From: Sulfurimonas sp.
Lineage (GTDB): Bacteria > Campylobacterota > Campylobacteria > Campylobacterales > Sulfurimonadaceae
DNA length: 64,000 nt
Direction: 5' to 3'
NCBI RefSeq assembly: GCF_026991475.1
Contig: NZ_JALXBK010000107.1
Location: 1 to 64,000 of the forward strand
A model generated the notes under the pieces. It was not told where the DNA came from. It saw only the letters and a list, made by a program, of their open reading frames with translations, and searched no databases. Below, piece by piece: positions 42,407 to 52,707 of the stretch. The stretch's first letter is position 1, and each line of letters opens with the position of its first letter. The position numbers and the translations under genes are program-made.

Positions 42407-43618
42407 ATGATTGATTTTAAAGCATTAGCAAAAGAGTATGGTACACCTCTTTATGTTTATGATTTTGACTATATGAGCGCACAATACACAAAATTAAAAG
42501 AGGCATTTCGTGGACGAAAATCCATTGTTGCCTATGCCGTTAAAGCAAATTCAAACCTTAGTGTTATCAAGCACTTTGCAAAGATGGGTAGTGGGGCAGA
42601 TTGTGTCTCTATTGGAGAAGTGCGTCGTGCATTCATGGCAGGTATTCCTGCATATAAAATTATTTTTTCTGGTGTAGGAAAGAGTGATGAAGAGATTCGC
42701 GAAGCAATTGAGAAAGATATTTTATATATTAATGTTGAGAGTGATGCAGAACTTCAAAGAGTTGAAGCAATAGCAATAGAGTTAGATACAAAAGCACGGA
42801 TAAGTATTCGTGTAAATCCAAATATTGACCCTCAAACACACCCTTATATCTCTACAGGATTACATGACAATAAATTTGGAGTGGATCTCTCAACTGCAAA
42901 ACGAATGTATATTCAAGCAAATAATTCTGAAAATTTAGATCCTGTAGGTATCCATTTTCATATTGGTTCGCAGCTTACACAGCTCCAACCAATCCGAGAA
43001 GCAGCAGAGATTGTGGCAGATTTAATCCGTTCACTTGAAGCTCTTGATATAGAGTTAAAATTCTTTGATGTTGGTGGTGGACTTGGTATTAAGTATGATG
43101 ATGAAGTGACCATTGAGCCTTATGATTATGCGCAGGCAATATTAGGAACACTTACTGGACTTGATTTGACTATTTTATGTGAGCCAGGAAGATTTTTAAC
43201 TGCAAATGCAGGCTATTTTGTAACAAAAGTTTTATATGAAAAACAAAATGGTGAGAAGAAATTTGTAGTGGTTGATGGCGCAATGAATGACTTACTCCGT
43301 CCCTCTCTTTATGGTGCATATCATGAAATAAAAGCGTTAAGTGATTCAAAAGAGGAGCTAAGAGAGGTAGACATCGTTGGACCTGTTTGTGAAAGTGGAG
43401 ACTTTTTTGCAAAAGATTATGCACTGCCTCCGCTTAAAGGTGGTGAACTGCTTGTTATTAAAAGTGCTGGTGCTTATGGTTTTGGTATGGGAAGCAACTA
43501 TAATACACGTGGTAGAAGTGCTGAAGTCGCAGTTGAAAACTCTCAAGCAAGGCTCATTAGAAGACGAGAAAATTTTGAAGACCTCATAGCGCTTGAAACA
43601 GAATTTTTAGAGGATTAA
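42407..43618 (+). CDS. lysA: Diaminopimelate decarboxylase
   Basis: LysA makes lysine from meso-diaminopimelate, the last step of the pathway opened by lysC. The 403-residue fold-type III PLP enzyme has AYAVKANSNLSV with the PLP Lys, VGIHFHIGSQ, FFDVGGGLGIKY, CEPGRFLTANAGYFV and VGPVCESGDFFA. It starts 58 bases after the permease gene and precedes the HAD gene by 2 bases. Confidence 0.97.
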   Translation: MIDFKALAKEYGTPLYVYDFDYMSAQYTKLKEAFRGRKSIVAYAVKANSNLSVIKHFAKMGSGADCVSIGEVRRAFMAGIPAYKIIFSGVGKSDEEIREAIEKDILYINVESDAELQRVEAIAIELDTKARISIRVNPNIDPQTHPYISTGLHDNKFGVDLSTAKRMYIQANNSENLDPVGIHFHIGSQLTQLQPIREAAEIVADLIRSLEALDIELKFFDVGGGLGIKYDDEVTIEPYDYAQAILGTLTGLDLTILCEPGRFLTANAGYFVTKVLYEKQNGEKKFVVVDGAMNDLLRPSLYGAYHEIKALSDSKEELREVDIVGPVCESGDFFAKDYALPPLKGGELLVIKSAGAYGFGMGSNYNTRGRSAEVAVENSQARLIRRRENFEDLIALETEFLED

Positions 43619-43620
43619 AT

Positions 43621-44412
43621 TTGTATTTTATAGATGTTCAAGGTACTCTTATCAGCGATGAAGATAAATCTCCAATACATGGAAGTATAGAGTTTATTGA
43701 GTATCTTAATACTCAAAATATTCCCTATATGGTGATTACAAATAACACCAAATGTGCGTCGCTTGATTTTTATGAGTATTTGAAATCTATAGGTTTTAAT
43801 TTCTCTTATGAGAAGTATCTTGATCCTTTAATGATACTTGAATCGCGTGTCCAAAAAGAGGCAGTTGCCGCTTATGGTGCAACGCAATTTTTAAATACTT
43901 TGCAAAAAATGGGCTATCTCTTAGATTATAAAAATCCAAAAACGGTGCTTATTGCAATTAAAGAGGATTTTTGTGCTGATGAATATGCGCAGATGATAGA
44001 TTTTTTACTTAGTGGTGCGAAGCTTGTTGGTATGCATGAGACATCAATTTATGCAAAAAACAACAAACGCTATCCTGGTGTAGGTGCAATACTCAAAATG
44101 CTTGCATTTGCTACGTCTTGTTCTTATGAAGTTGTTGGCAAGCCAAGCGTTAGCTTTTATGAAGAGGCACTAAGGCGCTTACGAGTTCAAGATAAGGGTG
44201 CTGCGTTTGAGAAAATTACAATCATTAGTGATGATGTGACTGGTGATTTAGGTGGCGCAAAAGAGCTTGGTATGCAAACTCTTTTTGTGACAAGTGGAAA
44301 GTATAAAAATGCACAAGAGATAGTTCCTTCGCTCGAAGATGCCCTCAAACCAGATTTGATTAAAACAGATATGTATGATGTTTTGCAAAGTATAAATGGA
44401 GTAAGCATATGA
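43621..44412 (+). CDS. HAD-superfamily hydrolase with DxQGT motif (NagD-like)
   Basis: The 263-residue protein starts at TTG (43621) and belongs to the NagD-type (IIA) HAD family: MVITNNTKC (motif II), GKPSVSFYEEAL (motif III Lys) and ISDDVTGDLGGAKELGMQTLFV (motif IV). Motif I is DVQGTL instead of DxDGT, so the general acid/base Asp is a Gln. That should slow or change phosphatase chemistry. It lies between lysA and pheA with a 4-base overlap to pheA; I recall the same gene in C. jejuni (Cj0315). The substrate is unknown. Confidence 0.75.
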   Translation: MYFIDVQGTLISDEDKSPIHGSIEFIEYLNTQNIPYMVITNNTKCASLDFYEYLKSIGFNFSYEKYLDPLMILESRVQKEAVAAYGATQFLNTLQKMGYLLDYKNPKTVLIAIKEDFCADEYAQMIDFLLSGAKLVGMHETSIYAKNNKRYPGVGAILKMLAFATSCSYEVVGKPSVSFYEEALRRLRVQDKGAAFEKITIISDDVTGDLGGAKELGMQTLFVTSGKYKNAQEIVPSLEDALKPDLIKTDMYDVLQSINGVSI

Positions 44413-45491
44413 AAACTTTAGATGAATGCCGTGTAGCTATTGATGCCTTAGATAATGAGATGCTAGAGTTGCTAAACAAGCGTATGAGTGTTGTTGAGCG
44501 TGTTGGAGAGATAAAAAAAGAGACAGGCGGCGCAATTTATAGACCTGAGCGAGAAAAAGCAATTATTGAGCGTCTTAACAGGCTCAATGAAGAGCAAAAA
44601 GGTCTTTTAAATAAAAGTGCTATTGAAGCGATATTTTTAGAGATTTTTGCTGTTGCAAGAAACTTAGAACTACCAGAACGCATTGCCTACCTTGGACCAG
44701 AGGGAAGTTTTACCCATCAAGCAGCAGAGAGCCGTTTTGGTGCTATGAGTGATTATCTTTCGCTTAATTCCATTGCATCTGTTTTTAAAACTTTAGAGTC
44801 AAAGCGTGCAAAATTTGCAGTAGTGCCTATTGAAAATTCCCGTGATGGCATTGTGGGCGAGACGCTTGATCTGCTTGCAAAAAGTTCTGTAAAAATTGTA
44901 GCAGAATTATATATGCCTATACATATTTCATTTGCTACTAAGGCACAAAAGCTTGAAGATATTAAGAAAATTTATTCTAAAGACAAAGGATTTGGGCAGT
45001 GTCGAGAGTTTTTGTCTGAACATGGTTTTGTAGATGTTGAACAGATTCCTGTAGAGTCCACGGCAAAGGCTGCAATTTTAGCAGCACAAGATGAAAACGC
45101 AGCAGCAATTTGTTCTCATATTGCTGCAAAACTCTATAGTGTGCCTACTCTTTTTGCAAATATAGAAGACTCGGTTGATAATACAACCCGTTTTGTCATT
45201 TTAAGTGATTTTAAAAATGCGATAAGTGGTGAAGATAAAACTTCTATTTTAGTGCGTTTAAAAGATGCTGTTGAGGCTGGTTCGTTGGTGCATTTCTTAC
45301 AAGATTTTGATAGAGAAAATATAAATTTATCTAAAATAGAGTCGAGACCTTCTCGAGATAAAAATGGTTTTGGATATTGGTTTTATATAGATTTTTATGG
45401 TCATATTGATGAGAAGAGAATAAAAGAAATAGTAGAAAAACATGCTGAGGAAGTAACTTGGCTTGGAAGTTATGTAAAGGGTGAAGATTGA
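44409..45491 (+). CDS. pheA: Bifunctional chorismate mutase / prephenate dehydratase
   Basis: PheA turns chorismate to prephenate and then phenylpyruvate for phenylalanine. The 360 residues have an AroQ mutase domain (1-85, [20 protein letters not shown]), a dehydratase domain from about 95 ([38 protein letters not shown]) and an ACT domain with ESRPSR for phenylalanine feedback. The start overlaps the HAD gene and the end overlaps hisC by 4 bases. Confidence 0.96.
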   Translation: MKTLDECRVAIDALDNEMLELLNKRMSVVERVGEIKKETGGAIYRPEREKAIIERLNRLNEEQKGLLNKSAIEAIFLEIFAVARNLELPERIAYLGPEGSFTHQAAESRFGAMSDYLSLNSIASVFKTLESKRAKFAVVPIENSRDGIVGETLDLLAKSSVKIVAELYMPIHISFATKAQKLEDIKKIYSKDKGFGQCREFLSEHGFVDVEQIPVESTAKAAILAAQDENAAAICSHIAAKLYSVPTLFANIEDSVDNTTRFVILSDFKNAISGEDKTSILVRLKDAVEAGSLVHFLQDFDRENINLSKIESRPSRDKNGFGYWFYIDFYGHIDEKRIKEIVEKHAEEVTWLGSYVKGED

Positions 45492-46582
45492 AATTTAATA
45501 CAAAATTAGAGAGTATTGAGACTTATGAAGCTGGAAAGCCAATAGAGCTAGTAGTTCGTGAGTTTGGTATAGAGCCAAAAGATATAGTAAAGCTTGCCTC
45601 AAATGAGAATCCTTATGGATGTTCTATAAAGGTACAGCAAGCTGTTGGTGATATAGTGCAAAATATGGCACTTTATCCTGATGACTCTATGATGAAATTG
45701 AAAAATGCACTTACAAAAAAATATGATATTTTAGATGAAAATCTTATTATTGGAAGTGGTAGCGATCAAGTAATTGAGTTTATTATGCATGCAAAAGCAG
45801 ATGAAAATGCAAAAATACTTATAAATAGTGTTACTTTTGCTATGTATGAGATTTATGCAAAACATGTTGGTGCAGAGGTTATTCGTACAACTTCACAAGA
45901 GCATAATTTGGATGAATTTTACACTCTTTATAAGAAAGAAAATCCAGATATTATCTTTTTATGTACACCAAATAATCCGACAGGTGATGCCCTAAACGCA
46001 GTAGATATGATGGAATTTTTAGAAAAAATTGACAGTGATACACTTGTAGTAGTTGATGGTGCTTATATGGAATATGGGGCATTTAAAGATGAGTCTAAAA
46101 GTGTTTCACCAAAAGAACTTATAGAAAAATTTGATAATGTTATCTATTTGGGAACATTCTCTAAGGCGTATGGACTTGGTGGTATGCGTGTAGGGTATGG
46201 TATTTCAAGTGCAAATATTATTAAAGAACTTTACAAATTACGACCTCCTTTTAATATTACAACACTTTCATTAGAAGCGGCCAGCATAGCACTTGAAGAT
46301 GAAGAATTTGTAAACAATTGTATCGCTTTAAGTTTTGAGGAGATGAAACGCTATGAAGAGTTTGCAAAAGAGCAAAAAATAGATATAATTGAGAGTTATA
46401 CAAATTTTGTTACGCTTCTTCTAAATGCAGACCAAGACTCTACTACACTTTCTGATGCACTTTTAAGACGAGGTATGATTGTTAGAAATCTTAAAGGCTA
46501 TGGAATGAATGCTATTCGTGTAACAGTTGGAACAAAAGAACAAAATGATCGCTTTTTTGCCCTTTGCTCTGAATTATTATAA
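45488..46582 (+). CDS. hisC: Histidinol-phosphate aminotransferase
   Basis: HisC transfers an amino group to imidazole acetol phosphate in histidine synthesis; many members also act on phenylpyruvate, which would fit its place behind pheA. The 364-residue fold-type I PLP enzyme has [31 protein letters not shown] and [18 protein letters not shown] with the PLP Lys. It starts with TTG overlapping the pheA stop (TTGA). No other his genes are nearby, which supports an aromatic role (inference). Confidence 0.92.
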   Translation: MKFNTKLESIETYEAGKPIELVVREFGIEPKDIVKLASNENPYGCSIKVQQAVGDIVQNMALYPDDSMMKLKNALTKKYDILDENLIIGSGSDQVIEFIMHAKADENAKILINSVTFAMYEIYAKHVGAEVIRTTSQEHNLDEFYTLYKKENPDIIFLCTPNNPTGDALNAVDMMEFLEKIDSDTLVVVDGAYMEYGAFKDESKSVSPKELIEKFDNVIYLGTFSKAYGLGGMRVGYGISSANIIKELYKLRPPFNITTLSLEAASIALEDEEFVNNCIALSFEEMKRYEEFAKEQKIDIIESYTNFVTLLLNADQDSTTLSDALLRRGMIVRNLKGYGMNAIRVTVGTKEQNDRFFALCSELL

Positions 46583-46600
46583 ATTTAATATGAGAAATTA

Positions 46601-48319
46601 ATGGATTTTAAAGTACTTTTTTCACAGTTATCAGTTTTGTATGCAAAGCTTACGAAACAACAAAAAATGATTATAGCTGCTGCTATTGTTGGTATAGTCG
46701 CATTTTTGATTTTTTTGGTTGTTTATACTGCAAAGAAGAGTGCAGATGATAATTATAAAGTTTTATTTGATTCTTTAAGTTCAAAAGATGCTGCTAAAGT
46801 TATTGCACAACTTGAAAAAGATGGTATATCTTATAAGGTAGGAGATAATAATACTATAAAAGTACCTAAAAATGTTGTTTATAAAGAGAGAATAACAATT
46901 GCAGCACAAGGTATTCCAAAAGATAATGGTGTCGGTTTTGAACTTTTTAATAAACAAGAGTTTGGGGCAACGAGTTTTGATCAAAATATTAAAAAACTTC
47001 GTGCCTTAGAGGGTGAACTTGCTCGTACAATTACTGCACTTGCTCCAGTTGAACATGCAACGGTAAACTTGGCACTTCCAAAAGAGACACTTTTTGTTGA
47101 AAAACAAGCTGATCCTACTGCTTCAGTAATGGTTACTCTTGTTGAAGACAGAACATTGAGTAGAAAACAGATACGTGGTATTAAAAATCTTGTTGCTGCC
47201 TCGGTACCAAGACTTACAGTTTCAAATGTAATGTTAGTAAGTAGTGATGGTCTGACACTAGGTGATGATGATGAACTCTCTCAAATGGATGAACTCTCTG
47301 TTGTACAACAGCATTATAAACTCAAAGAAGAACGTAAAAAACAGCAAAAAATTATTGATGTTATCGCTCCATTTGTTGGTGGTAGAAAAAAAGTTGTTGC
47401 ACAGGTAAGTATTGAGTTTGATTTTTCTGTTAAAAATTCTACTTCAGAGAGTTATGACCCTGAAAATGTTGTAAGAAGTGAACAGACAAGTGAGGTAAAG
47501 AGAGAAGGCTTTTCTCCAAAACAGGTTGGAGGAGTTCCTGGTACTGTAAGTAATATTGGTCCAGTACAAGGGCTAAATGCTAAAAAAAGTATCCAAAAGT
47601 ACTCAAAAAGTACAGGCACTACAAACTATGAAGTGGGTAAAACAGTAAGCACAACGAAAAGCCAATTTGCACGTGTGAAAAGAATTACAGCAGCAGTGGT
47701 GGTAGATGGTAAATATAAAACAAAAATAGGTAAAGATGGTAAATCTACGGGTGAGTTAGAATATGTTCCTCTTGATAAAGCCGATATTGATGCCCTTACC
47801 GCACTTGCAAGTAGATCAATTGGTATAGATAAAGCCAGGGGCGATAAAATAACTGTTCAAAATTTACAGTTTGATAGAGGAAACAGTGTAAAACCAAATA
47901 GTGTAGATGAAGCGCTCACCTTTACACAAACTTATATTGCACCATTCTCTGAGCTATTTAAGTATATTTTTGTCTTGCTTTTACTCTTAATTCTTTATAA
48001 AAAAGTTATTGCTCCATTTGCAGATAAAATGCTTGAAGTCTCCAAAGAAGATGAAGAACTGCAAGCTCCATCATTAGATATTGAAGATGATGAGGAAGAT
48101 GATTTGGTTGAAAAAGTGCAGGCTATGCGTAAAAAAGTTGAAGACCAGTTAGGTATGAACTCTAATTTTGATGAAGATAGTCTCAAACATGAGGTTATAC
48201 TGGAAAAAGTTAAAAATATGGCAGAAGAAGCTCCTGAAGAGGTAGCATCACTTTTAGAAGCGCTTTTGAGCGAAGAAGCAGAGATTCCTACTTCAAATAG
48301 TAAGACGGAGAAAAAATAA
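46601..48319 (+). CDS. fliF: Flagellar MS-ring protein FliF
   Basis: FliF forms the membrane ring of the flagellar base. The 572-residue protein has membrane helices at about 21-43 and 450-470, the periplasmic ring-building domains (SKDAAKVIAQLEKDGISYKV, then ELARTITALAPVEHATVNLALP) and a C-terminal cytoplasmic tail that binds FliG. It is followed by fliG with a 1-base overlap and fliH. No AAACGCAG copy was seen in the flagellar genes. The cell is therefore flagellated. Confidence 0.97.
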   Translation: MDFKVLFSQLSVLYAKLTKQQKMIIAAAIVGIVAFLIFLVVYTAKKSADDNYKVLFDSLSSKDAAKVIAQLEKDGISYKVGDNNTIKVPKNVVYKERITIAAQGIPKDNGVGFELFNKQEFGATSFDQNIKKLRALEGELARTITALAPVEHATVNLALPKETLFVEKQADPTASVMVTLVEDRTLSRKQIRGIKNLVAASVPRLTVSNVMLVSSDGLTLGDDDELSQMDELSVVQQHYKLKEERKKQQKIIDVIAPFVGGRKKVVAQVSIEFDFSVKNSTSESYDPENVVRSEQTSEVKREGFSPKQVGGVPGTVSNIGPVQGLNAKKSIQKYSKSTGTTNYEVGKTVSTTKSQFARVKRITAAVVVDGKYKTKIGKDGKSTGELEYVPLDKADIDALTALASRSIGIDKARGDKITVQNLQFDRGNSVKPNSVDEALTFTQTYIAPFSELFKYIFVLLLLLILYKKVIAPFADKMLEVSKEDEELQAPSLDIEDDEEDDLVEKVQAMRKKVEDQLGMNSNFDEDSLKHEVILEKVKNMAEEAPEEVASLLEALLSEEAEIPTSNSKTEKK

Positions 48320-49347
48320 TGGCTACATTGACCCCACAACTGCAAGCTTCATTTGATGAAATGTCTATCGCAGAGAAGATTGCTATTCTTCTTTTACAGC
48401 TTGGTGAAGATGCGACTTCTGCTATTTTTTCAAATATGAGTGTTGATAGTATTACAGAAATATCAAAATATATTGCAACAAATACGACAATAGATAAAGC
48501 GATTGCTACTGCTGTTCTTGAAGAGTTTCATGCAATTTTTCAATCTGGGCAGTTTATTACTTCTGGTGGTATGGAGTATGCCAGAGAATTACTTTATAGA
48601 ACACTTGGACAGGATGAGGCAAAAAAGATTTTGGACAAACTCTCAAAAAGTATGCAAAATACACAAAATTTTGCCTATCTTTCTAAGATTAAGCCACAAC
48701 AACTTTCAGATTTTATTGTGAATGAACATCCTCAAACAATTGCGCTTATTCTAGCACATATGGATCCAACTGAAGCGGCTGATACTTTACAATATTTTCC
48801 AGATGAACTTAGAAGTGAAGTGGCTATGCGTATGGCAAAACTTGGAGATATATCTCCTTCAGTTATTAAGCGTGTTTCAGCAGTTCTTGAATCAAAACTT
48901 GAATCTCTTGCTTCATATAAAGTTGAAGTTGGTGGTACGAGAGCTGTTGCAGATATTTTCAATCGTCTTGGCGCGAAAAACTCTAAGGCGACACTTGCAA
49001 ATATAGAGCAGGTAGATGAAGAGTTGGCGACGAAAATTAAAGAGATGATGTTTACATTTGAAGATATTGTTTCGCTTGACAAGACCGCAATTACAGAGAC
49101 GCTTAAAGCTGTTGATAAAGCAGAACTGATGTTAGCACTCAAATCTTCTCCAGAAGAGTTGAAAGAGAAATTTTTCTCTGCTATGAGTGAGAGAGCACGT
49201 GAAGCATTCATTGAAGAGATGCAATTCCTTGGTGCTGTAAAAATGAAAGAGGTTGAAGCGGCACAAAGAAAAATTGTTGAAGTTGTGAATCAACTTGCAG
49301 AAGCAGGAACAATCCAAATGGGTTCAACCGAAGAGATGATAGAGTAG
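48319..49347 (+). CDS. fliG: Flagellar motor switch protein FliG
   Basis: FliG is the rotor protein that meets the stator and sets torque. The 342-residue protein has KIAILLLQLGEDATSAIFSN at the FliF-binding end, HPQTIALILAHMDPTEAADTL (the EHPQ-type motif) in the middle and LDKTAITETLKAVDKAELMLALK plus SERAREAFIEEM in the torque helix region with the charged residues. ATG overlaps the fliF stop by one base. fliH follows after 4 bases. Confidence 0.97.
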   Translation: MATLTPQLQASFDEMSIAEKIAILLLQLGEDATSAIFSNMSVDSITEISKYIATNTTIDKAIATAVLEEFHAIFQSGQFITSGGMEYARELLYRTLGQDEAKKILDKLSKSMQNTQNFAYLSKIKPQQLSDFIVNEHPQTIALILAHMDPTEAADTLQYFPDELRSEVAMRMAKLGDISPSVIKRVSAVLESKLESLASYKVEVGGTRAVADIFNRLGAKNSKATLANIEQVDEELATKIKEMMFTFEDIVSLDKTAITETLKAVDKAELMLALKSSPEELKEKFFSAMSERAREAFIEEMQFLGAVKMKEVEAAQRKIVEVVNQLAEAGTIQMGSTEEMIE

Positions 49348-49351
49348 TAAA

Positions 49352-50128
49352 ATGGCAACTATAATTACAGGCGACTCAATCGAAAAACACAATGTTGATA
49401 AGTATAATTTTAAGGTAATTGCACTCGGTGCAAATGATGAGGCTGAGCAGAGTCCACAATATACTTCAGAGAATCATCCAAAAGCAAGAGTGACAGATGT
49501 AGATTCTAGTGCACTTTCACAAAGTTCTAAAGATTCTCTTATTGAGTCATTAATGCAAAAGACTGATGATATGTCATCAAATTTTATTAAACTGCAAATG
49601 AAGCTTGAAGCAAAAGAAGAAGAGCATGTAAATGAGCTAAAAAAAGCAAAAGAAGAGGCCTTTGCTGAAGGTATGAAAGCTGGAGAAGCAAAGGCGATGG
49701 AAGATATTGATAAAAATCTCAATGTTAAATTGACTCTTTTAGAAGATTCCATTAAAAAATTAGATACAAGTGCCCAAGAGTTTGCGAGTGCCTTAGAGGG
49801 AATTAAAAATGAGTTGGTAGTTGCAGCACTTGATATTTCTAAAGAGGTTCTCAAGGTAGAATTGAGTGAAAATTCTGCAGAGGTGGCAAAGGTTCTCTCT
49901 GATGAACTTATTAAAGAACTGCAGTCAGCTTCAAAAATAGAATTAAAAATAAATCCAAAAGATTATGCATCAGTGTCAGAACATTTAGGATCACTACAAA
50001 ATGTAAAAGTTCTCTCAGATAGTGCAGTAAGTGAGGGTGGTGTTATTGTGATGAGTGATGCTGGAAATATAGATGCACAAATATCAAAACGATTCCAAAG
50101 AGTAAAAAAGGCAGCTTTAGGTGAGTAA
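49352..50128 (+). CDS. fliH: Flagellar assembly protein FliH
   Basis: FliH binds the FliI ATPase and tunes flagellar export. The 258-residue protein has a disordered acidic N-terminus, a long helix with repeats of Glu and Ala (KEEAFAEGMKAGEAKAMEDI, GxxxG-like) at about 85-125, and the C-terminal domain KLTLLEDSIKKLDTSAQEFA with LVVAALDISKEVLKVEL. It overlaps dxs by 8 bases. fliI is not here. Confidence 0.92.
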   Translation: MATIITGDSIEKHNVDKYNFKVIALGANDEAEQSPQYTSENHPKARVTDVDSSALSQSSKDSLIESLMQKTDDMSSNFIKLQMKLEAKEEEHVNELKKAKEEAFAEGMKAGEAKAMEDIDKNLNVKLTLLEDSIKKLDTSAQEFASALEGIKNELVVAALDISKEVLKVELSENSAEVAKVLSDELIKELQSASKIELKINPKDYASVSEHLGSLQNVKVLSDSAVSEGGVIVMSDAGNIDAQISKRFQRVKKAALGE

Positions 50129-51956
50129 AAGAGTTGATGTAAAAACAAAATCACCAGCAGAGTTAGAAGAACTTTGTAGTGATATAAGAGATAAAATTTT
50201 AAAAGTTGTAAGTAAAAATGGTGGGCATTTAAGTTCTACTTTGGGCGCAACTGAGATAATAGTTGCCATGCACAAAGTTTTTGATTCCCAAAAAGATCCC
50301 TTTATCTTTGATGTTTCTCATCAGTCTTATGCGCATAAATTGCTTACAGGCAGATGGGATGAGTTTGAAACTCTTCGTCAATTTAATGGAATATGCGGCT
50401 ACACAAAGCCAAGTGAAAGTAGTGATGATTATTTTGTAGCAGGGCATAGTTCTACTTCTATCTCTTTAGGTGTTGGTGCAGCAAAGGCGATAGCACTAAA
50501 AGGAGAAGAAGATTCTAGGATTCCTGTAGTACTTATTGGTGATGGTTCTATGACTGCGGGGATGGTTTATGAAGCTTTAAATGAGCTAGGTGATAGAAAA
50601 TACCCTATGATTATCATTTTGAATGATAATGAGATGAGTATATCAAAACCAATAGGTGCTATGAGTAGAATCTTAAGTTCAGCAATGGCTTCGCCACTTT
50701 ACCAGCGTTTTAAGAAAAATACTGAAAGTTTTGTAGATAATTTTGGTGAGAGTGCGCGTTATTTGGCAAAGCGTATGGAAGAGTCATTTAAGCTGATTAC
50801 TCCTGGTGTCCTCTTTGAAGAGATGGGAATTGATTATATTGGTCCTGTGGATGGGCATAACCTTACACAACTGATTGATATTATGCAGACGGCAAAGAGC
50901 TTGAAAAAACCTGTACTCATTCATGCGCAAACACTCAAAGGTAAAGGTTATGAAATAGCAGAGGGACACGAAGAGAAGTGGCATGGTGTTGGTCCTTTTG
51001 ATATAAAAGATGGACACTCTCTTAAAAAAGCTTCTCTCAAAAGTGCGACACAAATATATACAGAGTCTCTTTTGCATTTGTGTGAGCATAATGATAAAAT
51101 CGTAGGTGTAACAGCGGCAATGCCAAGTGGTACAGGGCTTTCTCCTCTTATGGAAAAATATCCTAATAGATTTTGGGATGTAGCAATTGCAGAACAACAT
51201 GCGGTAACATCTATGTCAGCATTAGCAAAAGAGGGATTTAAACCATTTTGTACGATTTACTCTACATTTTTACAGCGTGCTTATGATCAGGTTATTCATG
51301 ATGCTTGTATAATGGATCTGCCAATTGTTTTTGCACTTGATCGTGCTGGAATTGTTGGAGAAGATGGTGAAACACATCAGGGTGTTTTTGATGTTAGTTT
51401 TTTACGAGCTATTCCAAATATGACACTCTTTGCTCCACGCGATGAAAAAAGTTTTCATCAGGCAATGGCGTTTGCTGCGACGTACGAGCATCCTTGTTCT
51501 TTGCGTTATCCAAGAGGTTCTTTTATAGAGAGTGTTTTGCCAGAATCTGCTGCGTTTGAGCTTGCAAAAGCACAACTGCTTGTAGAAAATGATAGCAATA
51601 TTCTCTTTATAGGATATGGCAATGGAGTAGGGCGTGCATATGAAACTGCTAAAGAGTTGGATGAAAAAGTTGCTCTACTTGATTTACGTTTTGTAAAACC
51701 ACTTGATGAGCAGATGCTGAAAACTCTTGCACAAAAACAGAAAAAATGGTTTGTTTTTAGTGACACGGCAAAAAGTGGCGGTGTTGGTTCTGCTATTTTA
51801 GAGTTCTTAGCAAAAGAGAAAATAATGGATGTTTCTGTGGAGAGTTTTGAGTATGATGATGCGTTTATTACGCATGGAAATACAAAAGTGATTGAAGAGT
51901 CTCTTGCTTTGCTCCCTATACAACTTGCACAGCGAGTAAAAGCTTCAATCCTTTAG
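50121..51956 (+). CDS. dxs: 1-deoxy-D-xylulose-5-phosphate synthase
   Basis: Dxs condenses pyruvate and glyceraldehyde-3-phosphate to start the MEP isoprenoid pathway. The 611-residue TPP enzyme starts at GTG (50121), has VSHQSYAHKLLTGR, GDGSMTAGMVYEALN (TPP), EEKWHGVGPFD, the transketolase part VAIAEQHAVTSMSALAKEGF, and DRAGIVGEDGETHQGVFD. The start overlaps fliH by 8 bases and its end overlaps the convergent pgeF by 12 bases. I recall the fliH-dxs link in C. jejuni too. Confidence 0.97.
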   Translation: MSKRVDVKTKSPAELEELCSDIRDKILKVVSKNGGHLSSTLGATEIIVAMHKVFDSQKDPFIFDVSHQSYAHKLLTGRWDEFETLRQFNGICGYTKPSESSDDYFVAGHSSTSISLGVGAAKAIALKGEEDSRIPVVLIGDGSMTAGMVYEALNELGDRKYPMIIILNDNEMSISKPIGAMSRILSSAMASPLYQRFKKNTESFVDNFGESARYLAKRMEESFKLITPGVLFEEMGIDYIGPVDGHNLTQLIDIMQTAKSLKKPVLIHAQTLKGKGYEIAEGHEEKWHGVGPFDIKDGHSLKKASLKSATQIYTESLLHLCEHNDKIVGVTAAMPSGTGLSPLMEKYPNRFWDVAIAEQHAVTSMSALAKEGFKPFCTIYSTFLQRAYDQVIHDACIMDLPIVFALDRAGIVGEDGETHQGVFDVSFLRAIPNMTLFAPRDEKSFHQAMAFAATYEHPCSLRYPRGSFIESVLPESAAFELAKAQLLVENDSNILFIGYGNGVGRAYETAKELDEKVALLDLRFVKPLDEQMLKTLAQKQKKWFVFSDTAKSGGVGSAILEFLAKEKIMDVSVESFEYDDAFITHGNTKVIEESLALLPIQLAQRVKASIL

Positions 51957-52673
51957 AAAAATAATACCGCTAAACCTACCTGTCTCTTTTTCTGCTCGGT
52001 AGGAGTAGAAGTTTGTGGTGTTACAGGCAGTGCAAAGTGGTGCTGTTTCTATATTTTCTTTTTGTATGCCTGCGTTTAAAAGTTGCGTTTGGAGTATTTT
52101 TTGAATATTTAAAAAGTAGCTATTATCTCTTTTTTGGATGGCATATTCAAGATCTAATTTTTTTGTTTCATCAAATATCTCTTCTCCTACTTCATAACAA
52201 CATTGATGAATATTTGGACCGATACTTACATAGATGTTTTCAGGTTTTGCGTGAAAATTATTTACAAATACATCTACAACATTTTGACTTATATTAGAAA
52301 ATGCACCTGCACGACCTGCGTGGGCTACTCCAATAGTTTTTTTCTCTTTATCATAAAAAAGCAGGGGTGCGCAGTCTGCTACCATAACCATTAAAGGTAT
52401 GTTCTTTTTATTTGTGACAAGGGCATCACAAGTAGGAGGCGTTTCAAAGCTGTCATTTTCATCGATGATTTTGACTGCGTTTGAGTGAATTTGCTTCATA
52501 TGAACGACTGTTTTACAGTCATATTTTAGCTCTTGTGCTAAGTGTTGATGATTGGCAATGACTTCTTCTATTTTATCATTAACATGAAAGGCAAGGTTTT
52601 TACTATGCTTTGTTGTGTAACAGTGTCTGATGTCAGAGAATGCATTTAATAATTTACTTTGATAAAATTTCAT
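51945..52673 (-). CDS. pgeF: Purine nucleoside phosphorylase/laccase-domain protein (YfiH/PgeF)
   Basis: This family, once called polyphenol oxidase, acts on purine nucleosides and polices peptidoglycan precursors. I start it at 52673 (242 residues, MKFYQSKLLN); the ORF-track extension of 41 residues runs over the promoter and into ovoA. Motifs: VHMKQIHSNAVKI, VADCAPLLFYD, GVAHAGRAGAFSNI and GPNIHQCCYEV give the metal-binding His and Cys. A minus-strand TATAAT ends 6 bases before the ATG and no ribosome site is present, so the mRNA looks leaderless. Confidence 0.87.
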   Translation of the reverse strand: MKFYQSKLLNAFSDIRHCYTTKHSKNLAFHVNDKIEEVIANHQHLAQELKYDCKTVVHMKQIHSNAVKIIDENDSFETPPTCDALVTNKKNIPLMVMVADCAPLLFYDKEKKTIGVAHAGRAGAFSNISQNVVDVFVNNFHAKPENIYVSIGPNIHQCCYEVGEEIFDETKKLDLEYAIQKRDNSYFLNIQKILQTQLLNAGIQKENIETAPLCTACNTTNFYSYRAEKETGRFSGIIFLKD

Positions 52674-52685
52674 ATAATGATTATA
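52673..52685. promoter_or_regulatory. Overlapping divergent -10 boxes of ovoA and pgeF
   Basis: TATAATGATTATA carries one TATAAT on plus (52673-52678, for ovoA) and one on minus (52685-52680, for pgeF), one base apart. The minus box is an extended TGTTATAAT. The two promoters cannot be occupied by RNA polymerase at the same time, so the genes are likely to compete. Confidence 0.6.
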
Positions 52686-52707
52686 ACATAATGGATGGAG
52701 AGTATTT

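Noticed and set aside
48732-49211. 159-residue minus-strand ORF within fliG
   Set aside because: Ser/Ala-rich antisense frame of a well-supported gene.
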